A stretch of 54,870 bases of DNA from PMNU01 sp035479375 (lineage in GTDB: Bacteria > Patescibacteriota > Saccharimonadia > Saccharimonadales > UBA4665), in contig DATIIT010000010.1 in NCBI GenBank assembly GCA_035479375.1, forward strand, positions 1 through 54,870. Reading direction: 5' to 3'. The notes under the pieces were generated by a model, which was not told the DNA's origin, made no database searches, and saw only the letters and a program-made list of their open reading frames with translations. Positions 23,396 through 30,561 of this stretch are shown here, one piece after another. Position numbers and translations under genes: made by a program. Numbering within the stretch: position 1 is the stretch's first letter; each line of letters starts with the position of its first letter.

Positions 23396-24700
23396 CTACG
23401 GTGCCAGTCGGTTAATGTCCCGCGGGAACAAAATGGCTTCTTTGACGTTGCCCAGGCCCACGGTTTTTTCCACCAAGCGGTCGATGCCAAAGCCAAAGCC
23501 GCCGTGCGGCGGCAGTCCGTGCTTAAAGGCCAGCAGGTAGTGGCTGAAGCCGGGGTGCGAGGGGTCGACGCCCGCGGCCTTCATCTGTTCAACCAGGTTT
23601 TCGTGGCGGTGTTCGCGCTGCGGTACGGTGCTGATCTCGATGCCGCGGAACAGGAGGTCGGCGCTGCGCGCAGTATCGCCCTCGCCCTTCATGTGGTAGA
23701 ACTTCATTTTGCTGGCCGGCAGGCCGGTAGCAAAGACCGCTTCGCAGCCGTCGTGCTCTTTGGCGTACTCGCAGACCCACTTTTCTTCGTCTGGGGTCAG
23801 GTCAATTTCTTTGGTCATGTCTTTGCCGGTGGCTTCTTGGTACAGCTTGTGGATTTCGGCCATGGTGTAGCGCGGGAATGTTTCGGCCAGCTTCAGCTCT
23901 GGGGCGCCCACGGCCTTGAGGTTGTCGGCGTGTTCTTGGTACAGCCGCGTCAGCACGGCGTAGACCATGTCTTGCAAGAAGTTGAGCACGTCGTCGTGCC
24001 CGTCAATGAAGCCCATTTCTACGTCCAGCATGGTCACTTCGGAGACGTGGCGGGTGGTGGCGCTGAGCTCGGCGCGGAAGGCCGGCGCGATCTCGAACAC
24101 CCGCTCAAACACGCCCACCATGATCTGTTTGTACAGCTGCGGGCTCTGGGCGAGCGTGGCCTCCTGGCCAAAATAGTCCAGCTTAAAGACCTCGGCACCG
24201 CCCTCGGCTGCGCCGGCCACCAGCTTGGGCGTGTTGATTTCCACAAAGTCGTTTTTGTACAAAAACTCGCGGATGTAGCGCGTCAGCTCGCTGCGGATGC
24301 GGAAAATGGCCTGCTCTTGCAGGTTGCGCAGGCCAACCACGCGGTTGTCAAACAGGGTGTCGAGGTTGTCTGGCTTATGGCTGAGCGGCTTGTCTATTTC
24401 GATGGGCGGCTCATCTGTTACCGGCACCAAAACGGTGACGGTGGAGTCATGGATTTCCACCCCGCCCGGCGCCCGCGGCTCGTCCACCGGCGTGCCAACC
24501 ACCTCCAGCACCGTGCCGATCTGCATGCCGCGCAGCTTCTCTACCTCGTCTTTGTCCTTAATGACCACCTGGGCGAGGCCGCTGCGGTCGCGGACGTTAA
24601 TAAACGTCAAGCCGCCCAGCAGGCGTTTTTTGTGCAGCCAGCCTTGCATTGTTACCGGCTGGCCAAGATGTTCCTTTAATTCTCTGGTGAGGGTGCGCAT
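23396..24700 (-). CDS. aspS: Aspartyl-tRNA synthetase, archaeal-type, probably non-discriminating
   Basis: 434 residues, the short archaeal/eukaryotic-like form lacking the bacterial GAD insertion. The N-terminal OB fold (PVTMQGWLHKKRLLGGLTF) binds the anticodon. Class II motif 2 is FRAE (in FEIAPAFRAELSATTRHVSE) and motif 3 is GGFGFGIDRLVEKTVGL. Where discriminating AspRS of this type has Trp in the OB fold, this one has His23, a mark of enzymes that also charge tRNA-Asn with Asp for GatCAB. That functional reading is inference. It is preceded by AAAGGAGAT and a ~117 nt structured leader. Confidence 0.92.
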   Translation of the reverse strand: MRTLTRELKEHLGQPVTMQGWLHKKRLLGGLTFINVRDRSGLAQVVIKDKDEVEKLRGMQIGTVLEVVGTPVDEPRAPGGVEIHDSTVTVLVPVTDEPPIEIDKPLSHKPDNLDTLFDNRVVGLRNLQEQAIFRIRSELTRYIREFLYKNDFVEINTPKLVAGAAEGGAEVFKLDYFGQEATLAQSPQLYKQIMVGVFERVFEIAPAFRAELSATTRHVSEVTMLDVEMGFIDGHDDVLNFLQDMVYAVLTRLYQEHADNLKAVGAPELKLAETFPRYTMAEIHKLYQEATGKDMTKEIDLTPDEEKWVCEYAKEHDGCEAVFATGLPASKMKFYHMKGEGDTARSADLLFRGIEISTVPQREHRHENLVEQMKAAGVDPSHPGFSHYLLAFKHGLPPHGGFGFGIDRLVEKTVGLGNVKEAILFPRDINRLAP

Positions 24701-24730
24701 ATGTATCTCCTTTGGTTAGTCGGCTGGGGA

Positions 24731-24782
24731 GGGTCGTCTTTGCACAGGACCGCGCTCGCCTATGAGGCGCGGCTGCCGACCC
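24731..24782 (-). ncRNA. Structured 5' leader of aspS
   Basis: On the minus strand the leader folds with an outer stem GGGTCG/CGACCC (24782-24777 with 24736-24731) and an inner stem CCGCGC/GCGCGG (24772-24767 with 24755-24750). An alternative hairpin, CGCC-TCATA-GGCG, competes with the inner stem. The ATG is 31 nt downstream with a clear Shine-Dalgarno. No match to a T-box in this orientation. It may be an autoregulatory leader. Confidence 0.5.
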
Positions 24783-24815
24783 GGAGATTCATATTGGAGG
24801 TGCGCGCTTTGGTCA

Positions 24816-25895
24816 TTAGTTTGATTCTACCACCTCTGTTGCTTCAGGGGAAGAGGTTTCGTCGTCCTGCGGCTCTGGCGTGACGTCGGTAGCCACTTCT
24901 TCGGCGAGCTGCTGTGGCTTAAACGCGGCCACAGCAGTTTTGTCTTCAAAGGAGTCAAAATCGTCGTTGCCATGGTCGCCCACCAGCTGCGCCAGCAAAT
25001 GCTGCAAGGTGATGACGCCCACCGGCTCCTCAAAGGCGTTAATGACCACCACCATGAACTGGCCGGTTTTGGCGAACGCCTGCAACACCTGGCGCAGGCT
25101 GAAATCTTCGTGCACAAAACAGAGGCGCGGGTGCATGAGGTCCTTCACCAGTCCGCCCTCTTTGGCGGCCACGGCGTCACGCAAAAAGAGCGTGCCCACG
25201 ACGTGCGCCGGCGCTTCATCGTACACCAGGAAGCTGTTTTGGCCGGAGTTGTGCAGCTCGCCCAGCAGCACCGGGCCGATGTGGTCGCCCAGCTGCACCA
25301 GCCGCACCTGGGACATGGGCACCACCACGTCGGCGGCCTGGAGGTCGTCAAACTGGGCGGCACGGGTCACCAGCTCCAGGTCGTGCTTGGCGATGCGGTT
25401 GTCTGGCTGCTCGGTTTGCTGGCGGAACAGGGCGATGAGGTCTTCCTTTTCGTACAAGCCGCTGTGCGCGGTGTGGCTGCGGAAGCGCCCCATTTGGTTG
25501 GTGATGAAATCGAACGGCACGTGCAGGTAGGTCATCAGCCAGTTAACCGCCGGCGCGGTCTGCACGGCGAAATGGGCGCTGCGCACCGTGAGCCGGAGCG
25601 ACTGCGCCAAAACTGCGCCCGCCAGCGTGAGCGCAGCCACGGCATACGCCAACGGCGACGGCAAATTGTGCAGCAGCAGGATGCCGCCGGCGGTGCTCAG
25701 CCCAAACACTGTCCACAGCAGCAGCCGCATGCTGGCGCCGTAGGCCACCGGCCGGTACAAAGCCTCAGCCAAGCTGTCACCGCGCGCCGCCAACCGTTTT
25801 AACTCCTTAGCCGGGATAGAGCTATAAAAGCGCTGCAGCGCCAGCGCAAACAGCCCGAGGATAATAAAAACCAAAGCAATTATGCTTATTATCAT
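24816..25895 (-). CDS. CNNM/CorC-like membrane protein with CBS domains
   Basis: 359 residues. Three to four hydrophobic segments lie in the first 115 residues (IISIIALVFIILGLFALAL; LLLWTVFGLSTAGGILLL; AYAVAALTLAGAVLAQSL). A CBS pair (about 185-320) follows, with VKDLMHPRLCFVHEDFSLRQVL and FMVVVINAFEEPVGVITLQHLL as the second CBS. The order matches HlyC/CorC/CNNM magnesium-efflux-type proteins, without the C-terminal CorC_HlyC domain; the tail is acidic and disordered instead. Ligand-gated metal transport is likely but not shown. TAAGAT lies 9 nt before the ATG. Confidence 0.82.
   Translation of the reverse strand: MIISIIALVFIILGLFALALQRFYSSIPAKELKRLAARGDSLAEALYRPVAYGASMRLLLWTVFGLSTAGGILLLHNLPSPLAYAVAALTLAGAVLAQSLRLTVRSAHFAVQTAPAVNWLMTYLHVPFDFITNQMGRFRSHTAHSGLYEKEDLIALFRQQTEQPDNRIAKHDLELVTRAAQFDDLQAADVVVPMSQVRLVQLGDHIGPVLLGELHNSGQNSFLVYDEAPAHVVGTLFLRDAVAAKEGGLVKDLMHPRLCFVHEDFSLRQVLQAFAKTGQFMVVVINAFEEPVGVITLQHLLAQLVGDHGNDDFDSFEDKTAVAAFKPQQLAEEVATDVTPEPQDDETSSPEATEVVESN
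24824..24832 (-). promoter_or_regulatory. Extended -10 promoter of aspS
   Basis: TGG-TAGAAT on the minus strand, inside the last codons of the CNNM gene. Initiation near 24817 gives the aspS leader of about 117 nt. Confidence 0.5.
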
Positions 25896-25968
25896 ATAAA
25901 ACCTATCTTACGCCAGCTCCGGCATATATTGCAAAGGCGCGGCGTGTGATTTGCATCACGAACCCCTG

Positions 25969-27333
25969 TTATTTGCCCTTTCCGGCGTGGGCGCGGCGCT
26001 TTTGGGAAGCTAGCAGGCGGTATTCTTCGCGCTCGCCCAGGTAGTAGCCGATGGCCATTAGCACCACCACAATATACGCCGGTACAATCAGCGGCAGCCA
26101 GTGGTGCATGGTGTCTAAAAGTCCGCCGGCCGCGGTGTTGCTGGCCAGCAACGCAATGCCATCGCCCTTGATGACCGCAGACAACTGCACTACCGAGACG
26201 GCGTGGGCAGCGTCGGTGGCCCGCACCAACACGGCGTAATTTTTGTTGGCACCAGATGGCGTGCCATAAGTGTGGCTGGTAGTGAACGGCGAGGTGTCGG
26301 TGCGCGTTAGCTTGGTGGTGGTGCCATCGCCCCAGTCGGTGGTGATGCTATACGGCAGCGTGCCGCCCGTCACGCCAATGTTGAGGTCAACGGATTGGTG
26401 GCCAGCGTACACCTGGTAGCGGTAATCGCTGCGCAGCACCAGCGGGTCAGCGCCGGGCGCGGCCAAAATGTCTGGGATGGTGGGGTCAACCGTAATCTGG
26501 AAAGTGGGGAAGGTGAGCGTTTGGCCGGAAGTGGTCAGTGCCAGCACGTCAACATGGTGCTCGCCGGCCGGCAAGCTGCGGTCGAGCGTGCAGCGCCAAT
26601 AACCGGTGTCGTCTGCCTGGGTGAGGCACGTTTCTGGGTCGGAGTGGAAAGTGACGGTCATTTTGGCCAGCGGTGGCGCGTAGCCAGAGACAGTGGGGTT
26701 GGTGCTGGTGCGCGGCGTTTGGCCGTGGCGGTAGCCGCCGCGCTCCACATTAGTGACCGATAGCGCCGCGGGGACGCTGGCCGGGACAACGGGCGGCTGG
26801 CCGGTCACGGTCACGGGCGTGTCTGTGGGCGTGGTGCTGCCGGTGACCTCATCGTAATAGACCGTTAGCGGGGTGCCGGGCGGCCCGGGGGCGTCGGTAA
26901 GGCTATACACCTGCGCGGATAACTGGTTGGCGCCACCCACCAGGCTGGTCTGTACCTGGTAGGCGTTGGCCGTGCATTGGGCAACGCCGCCCATCAGGCC
27001 GTTGGTGCTCACCTTGACATACGACTGCGGCGGGCATGCCCCTTTTACCAGCGTCAGATTGGTGACCAAGTGCTGTGAGGCAAAGGGCGTGGCAATGGTA
27101 GCCGGGGTTGCGGGCAAGGGCGCCGGCACGGTAGCGGTTACCGTGTACGAGGCCGCCAGGCTGCGGGCCACCGTCCCGGCAATCAGCACGCCTACGCACA
27201 GCAAAACCATCACGGTAAAGGGGTGCACCAGCGCGCGCTTGTGCAGCGGCCGGCCAGCACGGACACTCGCCCGGGTGTGCAGAGGCGCCGCGCGCTTTGG
27301 CCGTTTTACGGTGTTTAGTTTGGTTTGTTTCAC
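25969..27333 (-). CDS. Membrane-anchored surface protein with PKD-like domain
   Basis: 454 residues. A basic cytoplasmic N-terminus (1-38) precedes a membrane span (about 40-58, VMVLLCVGVLIAGTVARSL). External beta-rich modules follow, including an Ig-like unit (MTVTFHSDPETCLTQADDTG, about 220-275) and a PKD-type domain near 330-385 (ITTDWGDGTTTKLTRTDTS). A second span (about 415-435, LIVPAYIVVVLMAIGYYL) is near the end. Two Cys pairs may form disulfides. The start is GTG at 27333, since no ATG lies upstream of the basic segment. Role unknown; a surface or adhesion function fits the domains. Confidence 0.75.
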   Translation of the reverse strand: MKQTKLNTVKRPKRAAPLHTRASVRAGRPLHKRALVHPFTVMVLLCVGVLIAGTVARSLAASYTVTATVPAPLPATPATIATPFASQHLVTNLTLVKGACPPQSYVKVSTNGLMGGVAQCTANAYQVQTSLVGGANQLSAQVYSLTDAPGPPGTPLTVYYDEVTGSTTPTDTPVTVTGQPPVVPASVPAALSVTNVERGGYRHGQTPRTSTNPTVSGYAPPLAKMTVTFHSDPETCLTQADDTGYWRCTLDRSLPAGEHHVDVLALTTSGQTLTFPTFQITVDPTIPDILAAPGADPLVLRSDYRYQVYAGHQSVDLNIGVTGGTLPYSITTDWGDGTTTKLTRTDTSPFTTSHTYGTPSGANKNYAVLVRATDAAHAVSVVQLSAVIKGDGIALLASNTAAGGLLDTMHHWLPLIVPAYIVVVLMAIGYYLGEREEYRLLASQKRRAHAGKGK

Positions 27334-27418
27334 GGTTTTTTAATTTCTGTTACTCACGTCCATAGTAGCACACTGGAGAATAGCTTGAGAATAGGGTGGA
27401 ACACTCTGGCCGGCCATG

Positions 27419-27424
27419 TATACT
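27419..27424 (+). promoter_or_regulatory. -10 element six nt before the DsbA-like gene
   Basis: TATACT, 6 nt (ACAGGT), ATG 27431. The AGG in the gap is too close to act as a Shine-Dalgarno. Probable leaderless start. Confidence 0.55.
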
Positions 27425-27430
27425 ACAGGT

Positions 27431-28072
27431 ATGAGTAAATCGTTTTGGGCGGTCATCGCCGTCATCGTCGTCATTTTTGGGGGGATTTTATTGCTTAACG
27501 GGCACAAGAACAGCCCCGGCTCCAGCAGCAACGCCAAGCCGACGTCGCACATTGAGGGCAAAGGCGCAACCGGCGTCACGCTCATAGAGTACGGCGACTA
27601 CCAGTGCCCGTACTGTGGCGAGTTCTACCCCTTCGTCAAGCAAGTGGCCGCCAAGTACAACGACCAAATCTACTTCCAGTTCCGCAACCTGCCGCTCATC
27701 CAAGTCCACCAAAACGCACTGGCCGCCGCCCGCGCCGCCGAGGCTGCCAGCAACCAGGGCAAATTCTGGGAGATGCACGACTTGCTCTACGAAAACCAAA
27801 GCGCCTGGGCCGAGGGCGGCAGCCCACAAGCTACCTTCGACCGCTTTGCCACGCAGCTCGGCCTCAACGTCGCCCAATTTGATAAAGATGCCGCCAGCGC
27901 CGCCACCAACGACATCATCAACGCCGACCTCGCCGCCTTTGACAAAACCGGCGCCGAAAAATCAACGCCGGCATTCTTTGTGGACGGCAAGCTCGTCAAC
28001 CCCAAGGCAATCAGCGCTGACGCGCTCAGCGTGTTCATTGACCAAGCGATTGCGGCCAAGAAAAAGTCTTAG
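27431..28072 (+). CDS. DsbA-like membrane-anchored thiol oxidoreductase
   Basis: 213 residues. A signal anchor (about 5-24, FWAVIAVIVVIFGGILLL), a short linker, then a thioredoxin fold of the DsbA/DSBA_4 type with active site CPYC (59-62, in EYGDYQCPYCGEF), the helical insertion (AARAAEAASNQGKFWEMHDLLYENQ split here for length; about 100-125), and the cis-Pro loop STPAFFVDGK. It would catalyse disulfide formation outside the cytoplasm. Many CPR proteins in this window have paired external cysteines that could be substrates. The start at 27431 rather than the earlier in-frame GTG/ATG is set by the TATACT box. Confidence 0.92.
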   Translation: MSKSFWAVIAVIVVIFGGILLLNGHKNSPGSSSNAKPTSHIEGKGATGVTLIEYGDYQCPYCGEFYPFVKQVAAKYNDQIYFQFRNLPLIQVHQNALAAARAAEAASNQGKFWEMHDLLYENQSAWAEGGSPQATFDRFATQLGLNVAQFDKDAASAATNDIINADLAAFDKTGAEKSTPAFFVDGKLVNPKAISADALSVFIDQAIAAKKKS

Positions 28073-28096
28073 CGCCAAACCACTCGCCCCGCTTAC

Positions 28097-28189
28097 CTAA
28101 TACGTCAGAAACTCCTGCCACGGCGCCCGGCGGACGACCACGTTGACCCGCGTCGTGCGCGAGCGTACCATTTTTATTTTGACGGGCAT
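28097..28189 (-). CDS. Possible 30-residue basic small protein
   Basis: A short frame with ATG at 28189, beginning MPVKIKMVRS and ending RRAPWQEFLTY. It is strongly basic (nine Lys/Arg) with a hydrophobic VNVVV core. AGGG lies 6 nt before the ATG. Third codon positions are mostly G or C, as in true genes here. It lies downstream of a consensus promoter that otherwise drives nothing annotated. I know of no family. It could equally be incidental to a small RNA. Confidence 0.4.
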   Translation of the reverse strand: MPVKIKMVRSRTTRVNVVVRRAPWQEFLTY

Positions 28190-28210
28190 ATAATTCCCTG
28201 CTCCACCTAA

Positions 28211-28237
28211 TTGCAAAAAATGCAAATAAGGCGCCTT
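28211..28237 (-). ncRNA. Hairpins in the leader of the small ORF
   Basis: A 5 bp hairpin TTGCA-N5-TGCAA (28211-28225) and a palindrome AAGGCGCCTT (28228-28237) lie between the promoter and the small frame. They may be part of a regulatory or small RNA; no T-tract follows on this strand. Confidence 0.3.
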
Positions 28238-28295
28238 TTCTTTTTGTTACCACACATGTTTGTCTTTCGATGGCTCACGCCACAGAAGTACAGTT

Positions 28296-28324
28296 AGTTT
28301 AGCAAAGGCGCTTGTGCTTGTCAA
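28296..28324 (-). promoter_or_regulatory. Consensus promoter in a convergent intergenic gap
   Basis: Minus strand TTGACA (28324-28319), exactly 17 nt, TAAACT (28301-28296). It is the best -35/-10 pair in the window beside that of padR, yet it lies just past the 3' end of the 28334 gene and reads into the 262 bp gap before the convergent dsbA-like gene. It must make a separate transcript. Confidence 0.7.
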
Positions 28325-28333
28325 GAAAGTTGG

Positions 28334-29878
28334 TTATTTACCGAGGTTGCCTTTGGTAAGCTCTTTAGTGTGGCAGCTCGTGCACCCCTTGTTCACTTTT
28401 TTGTCATTAAACACGTACCACACCGTTAGTTTGCCACAGTGCGGGCAGGGGCGCTCGGTGTCGTGCAGGATTTCGTCTCCGTCCTCGGCATCAAGCATGT
28501 CGGCGATTTCGTCGGCCTCTTCTTGGGTCTTGGGTGTTTCAAGGCCGCAGCTATCTGCGCCGCAGCCGCCGGACGGGGCGTTAGCCAGCGCCTTGGCCTC
28601 TAGCTCTTGAGCCTTCTTATCATTGCCAGCAGCACGCTGGTCTATTGCCGCCTGCACGGTGCGGCCAGTCTCGGCGTCAAAGGCGATAGCGGCACGTTCC
28701 GGATCGTGTTTGACCGCGTCAAAAACCATTGCTTTGACATGCTTATCCACGATTCCCACAGCCGCACCGTGGTCGGTGCCGGCGCGCTCGAGCATTAAGA
28801 GGAACTCAACAAGTTCTTCGGTTTGGCCGTGGAGCTGCCCCTCGCGGCCCTGCGCCTCGCGTACGGCGGCCTGGTAGTCGCGCGGATGGTCATCGGCCAC
28901 TACCTCGCCTCGGAAGATAGTCTGGCCGCCCATTTCGCTGGCGACTTGGTCGAGGAAGGCGAGCATGGCCATGGCACCTTGGCCGTCAAGGTTCAGTATA
29001 GCCCGCTCCTGCACCTCTGTTTTGGTGAGGTTTTCGGTGGGGCCAGCTACCCGCATGCGGCGCATAGCCTCCACAATAACTTCGTGGGTAATATGCTTGC
29101 CAGACACCGCGACCTGTTCTTGGAAACGGCTGTGCGCACCAAAGCGTACGCCGCGGATCATGAGCTTCTCTTCTTCTGGCACGTAGCCGCCTGGGCCGCT
29201 CTTGGGGTCATGGTTGTACATGTCGATCGCCCAATCCGGGCACTCGTGGATAGTGATGATGCGCGCCTCCGGCGCACCGGGTGCTTCCGCGGCCATGCGT
29301 CCGGGCTGCAGCAACACAAGGTTACCGACCGCCACGTGGCCGAGGCTGCGCATGGCGGCATAGGTGTGCTCTTCCATGAAATCGTTAACGCGGCGGTCGG
29401 TTTCTTCTTGCTCAGACAAAGGCGTCAGGCCGTCGCGCACCATGTTGGCAAGGGGGCGGCCCATAAAAGTATAGCCGCCGGCTGCTTCGTCGTACGGCTG
29501 CTCAACCTCGCTAAAATATTCCCAGGCGCGGCGGCGGCGCCACTCCCCCAGGTAACGGCGGCTGTCTACTGCCAAGCTTTCACGGGCGGTGCGGTATTCC
29601 GGGCTGTGCGCACCAAAACGACGTTCGGCATCAACAGCGCGGGCGGCCGTGCTTAACGGGTCAACGTCCCGTGGCACGGCCGACTCGTTGCCCTGCGCAA
29701 TGAGGTCAATACGCTCCTCCAGGATTTGGCCAGCCTCTGCACGGGCCGCTTCCCGGGCAAGCCGCAGCCCGGCAATCGAGTCAACCGCCCGCCACCGGCG
29801 CTCGTCAACAGGCAAGCCGCCAGCGACCTCAAGCGGTAGCGCCGGCCTGTGCACGAATGCTTCAGCTGTTGCGGCCAT
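28334..29878 (-). CDS. Riboswitch-controlled zinc-ribbon protein of unknown function
   Basis: 514 residues, soluble, mostly helical. An Ala/Arg/Glu-rich N-terminal third leads into a folded central part (IITIHECPDWAIDMYNHD; VRFGAHSRFQEQVAVSGKHI; LDGQGAMAMLAFLDQV), then a helical stretch. The C-terminus has two Cys clusters: GGCGADSCGLE (about 439-449) and a zinc ribbon CPHC...CTSCH (about 480-502). I cannot assign a family. The leader carries a cobalamin-type riboswitch and a terminator whose T-tract touches the ATG, with no Shine-Dalgarno, so expression depends on readthrough. A role tied to cobalamin is inferred from the leader alone. Confidence 0.75.
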   Translation of the reverse strand: MAATAEAFVHRPALPLEVAGGLPVDERRWRAVDSIAGLRLAREAARAEAGQILEERIDLIAQGNESAVPRDVDPLSTAARAVDAERRFGAHSPEYRTARESLAVDSRRYLGEWRRRRAWEYFSEVEQPYDEAAGGYTFMGRPLANMVRDGLTPLSEQEETDRRVNDFMEEHTYAAMRSLGHVAVGNLVLLQPGRMAAEAPGAPEARIITIHECPDWAIDMYNHDPKSGPGGYVPEEEKLMIRGVRFGAHSRFQEQVAVSGKHITHEVIVEAMRRMRVAGPTENLTKTEVQERAILNLDGQGAMAMLAFLDQVASEMGGQTIFRGEVVADDHPRDYQAAVREAQGREGQLHGQTEELVEFLLMLERAGTDHGAAVGIVDKHVKAMVFDAVKHDPERAAIAFDAETGRTVQAAIDQRAAGNDKKAQELEAKALANAPSGGCGADSCGLETPKTQEEADEIADMLDAEDGDEILHDTERPCPHCGKLTVWYVFNDKKVNKGCTSCHTKELTKGNLGK

Positions 29879-29907
29879 AAAAAATCCCCCGCCGGGCAGG
29901 CAGGGGG
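29879..29907 (-). terminator. Riboswitch intrinsic terminator abutting the start codon
   Basis: On the minus strand, CCCCC-(T)-GCC pairs with GGC-GGGGG around a 5 nt loop (8 bp, one bulged T), followed by ATTTTTT and immediately ATG. CCTGC in its 5' arm can instead pair with GCAGG at 29927-29931, giving an antiterminator. Confidence 0.85.
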
Positions 29908-29924
29908 TCTTTAAAAAGCCGCTG

Positions 29925-30026
29925 TTCCTGCTCGGGAATTTGGTTAATCGCTGTATCGGACTTTGCGCCCGTTACAGGGCGGCCTTACCGTTGCGGCACA
30001 GTGCAGGATTCTCACCTGCTTCCAGC
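29925..30026 (-). ncRNA. Cobalamin-type riboswitch
   Basis: The minus strand carries the conserved core: GGAAGC, P4 GCAGG/CCTGC (30019-30015 with 30007-30003), then ACTGTGCCGCAACGGTAAG (P5 and its loop), P6 CGCCC/GGGCG, and the B12-box-like AAAGTCCGATA. P3 (GCTG, 30026-30023, with CAGC, 29953-29950) closes the core. A downstream hairpin TTCC-CGAGCA-GGAA (29938-29925) is placed to act as P13/L13. The long P1-P2 side of some classes is missing, so a compact form. A terminator follows, so ligand probably switches the gene off. Confidence 0.85.
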
Positions 30027-30047
30027 TTTTTATTGTTAACTACCTCA

Positions 30048-30056
30048 ATCGTAGCA
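30048..30056 (-). promoter_or_regulatory. Extended -10 promoter upstream of the riboswitch
   Basis: TGC-TACGAT on the minus strand. Initiation near 30041 would start the RNA about 15 nt before riboswitch P3. A small dyad (GTAG..TTTT/AAAA..CTAC, 30080-30103) precedes it, after the stop of the LexA-like gene. Confidence 0.4.
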
Positions 30057-30099
30057 TGCCGGGGCGCTACATACGTGGTGTAGTTTTACCAACAAAACA

Positions 30100-30561
30100 C
30101 TACTTCTTCTGGCCGGGCAGCCGCTGCTTGAGCAGGCCTAGGCGCGGGATAAAGCTCTGCGCCGCGCCGTCTAGCCCCAGGACTTTCAGGGCGCCCACCA
30201 AAACGTACAGGTGGTCCAGGTTGTCTTGCTGCACATCGCCGGAGTGTTCCAGCTCGCCAAACAAATGCTCTACCTTTTCTACGAGCCATTTTTCCTCGCC
30301 CGGCGTAATGACATTGCTGGTTACCTTCGAGCTTTCTCCCGGCGCCACCACCTCCAGTGAGCGTGCCGAATGGTCGCGCTTGCGCAAATGCCCCCGGCGG
30401 ATCAGGTTATTGATGTGTAGCGCCACCGTGGCCACCGACGTGTAATTGAGGCCAGTCATTATCTCGCGGTAGCTCGGGCTGTAGCCGTGCTCGCCAATGA
30501 ACTGCTCGATGTACGTCAGCAGTTCGCGCTGTTTTTTGGTTGGGCGTACCGTGTCACTCAT
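30100..30561 (-). CDS. LexA-type winged-helix DNA-binding protein without protease domain
   Basis: 153 residues. Residues 7-70 match the LexA N-terminal domain: TKKQRELLTYIEQFI, YSPSYREIM, SVATVALHINNLIRRGHLRK, and the wing HSARSLEV. The C-terminal half is a helical stretch (LVEKVEHLFGELEHSGDV, NLDHLYVLVGALKVLG) and has no S24 serine/lysine protease motif, so it cannot self-cleave in the SOS manner. The upstream gtrA overlaps its ATG by 4 nt, and it has an AAGGAGG site, so it belongs to the polysaccharide operon. It may regulate that locus. Confidence 0.82.
   Translation of the reverse strand: MSDTVRPTKKQRELLTYIEQFIGEHGYSPSYREIMTGLNYTSVATVALHINNLIRRGHLRKRDHSARSLEVVAPGESSKVTSNVITPGEEKWLVEKVEHLFGELEHSGDVQQDNLDHLYVLVGALKVLGLDGAAQSFIPRLGLLKQRLPGQKK

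Noticed and set aside
24721..24790. T-box riboswitch at aspS, suggested by GAGGGTCG and GGACCGCG
   Set aside because: The T-box-like strings are on the plus strand, opposite to aspS, and no plus-strand gene follows.
29940..30030. RNase P RNA, suggested by AAAGTCC and ATACAG
   Set aside because: Too short, and the GCCGCAACGGT and P4/P6 pairings fit a cobalamin riboswitch far better.
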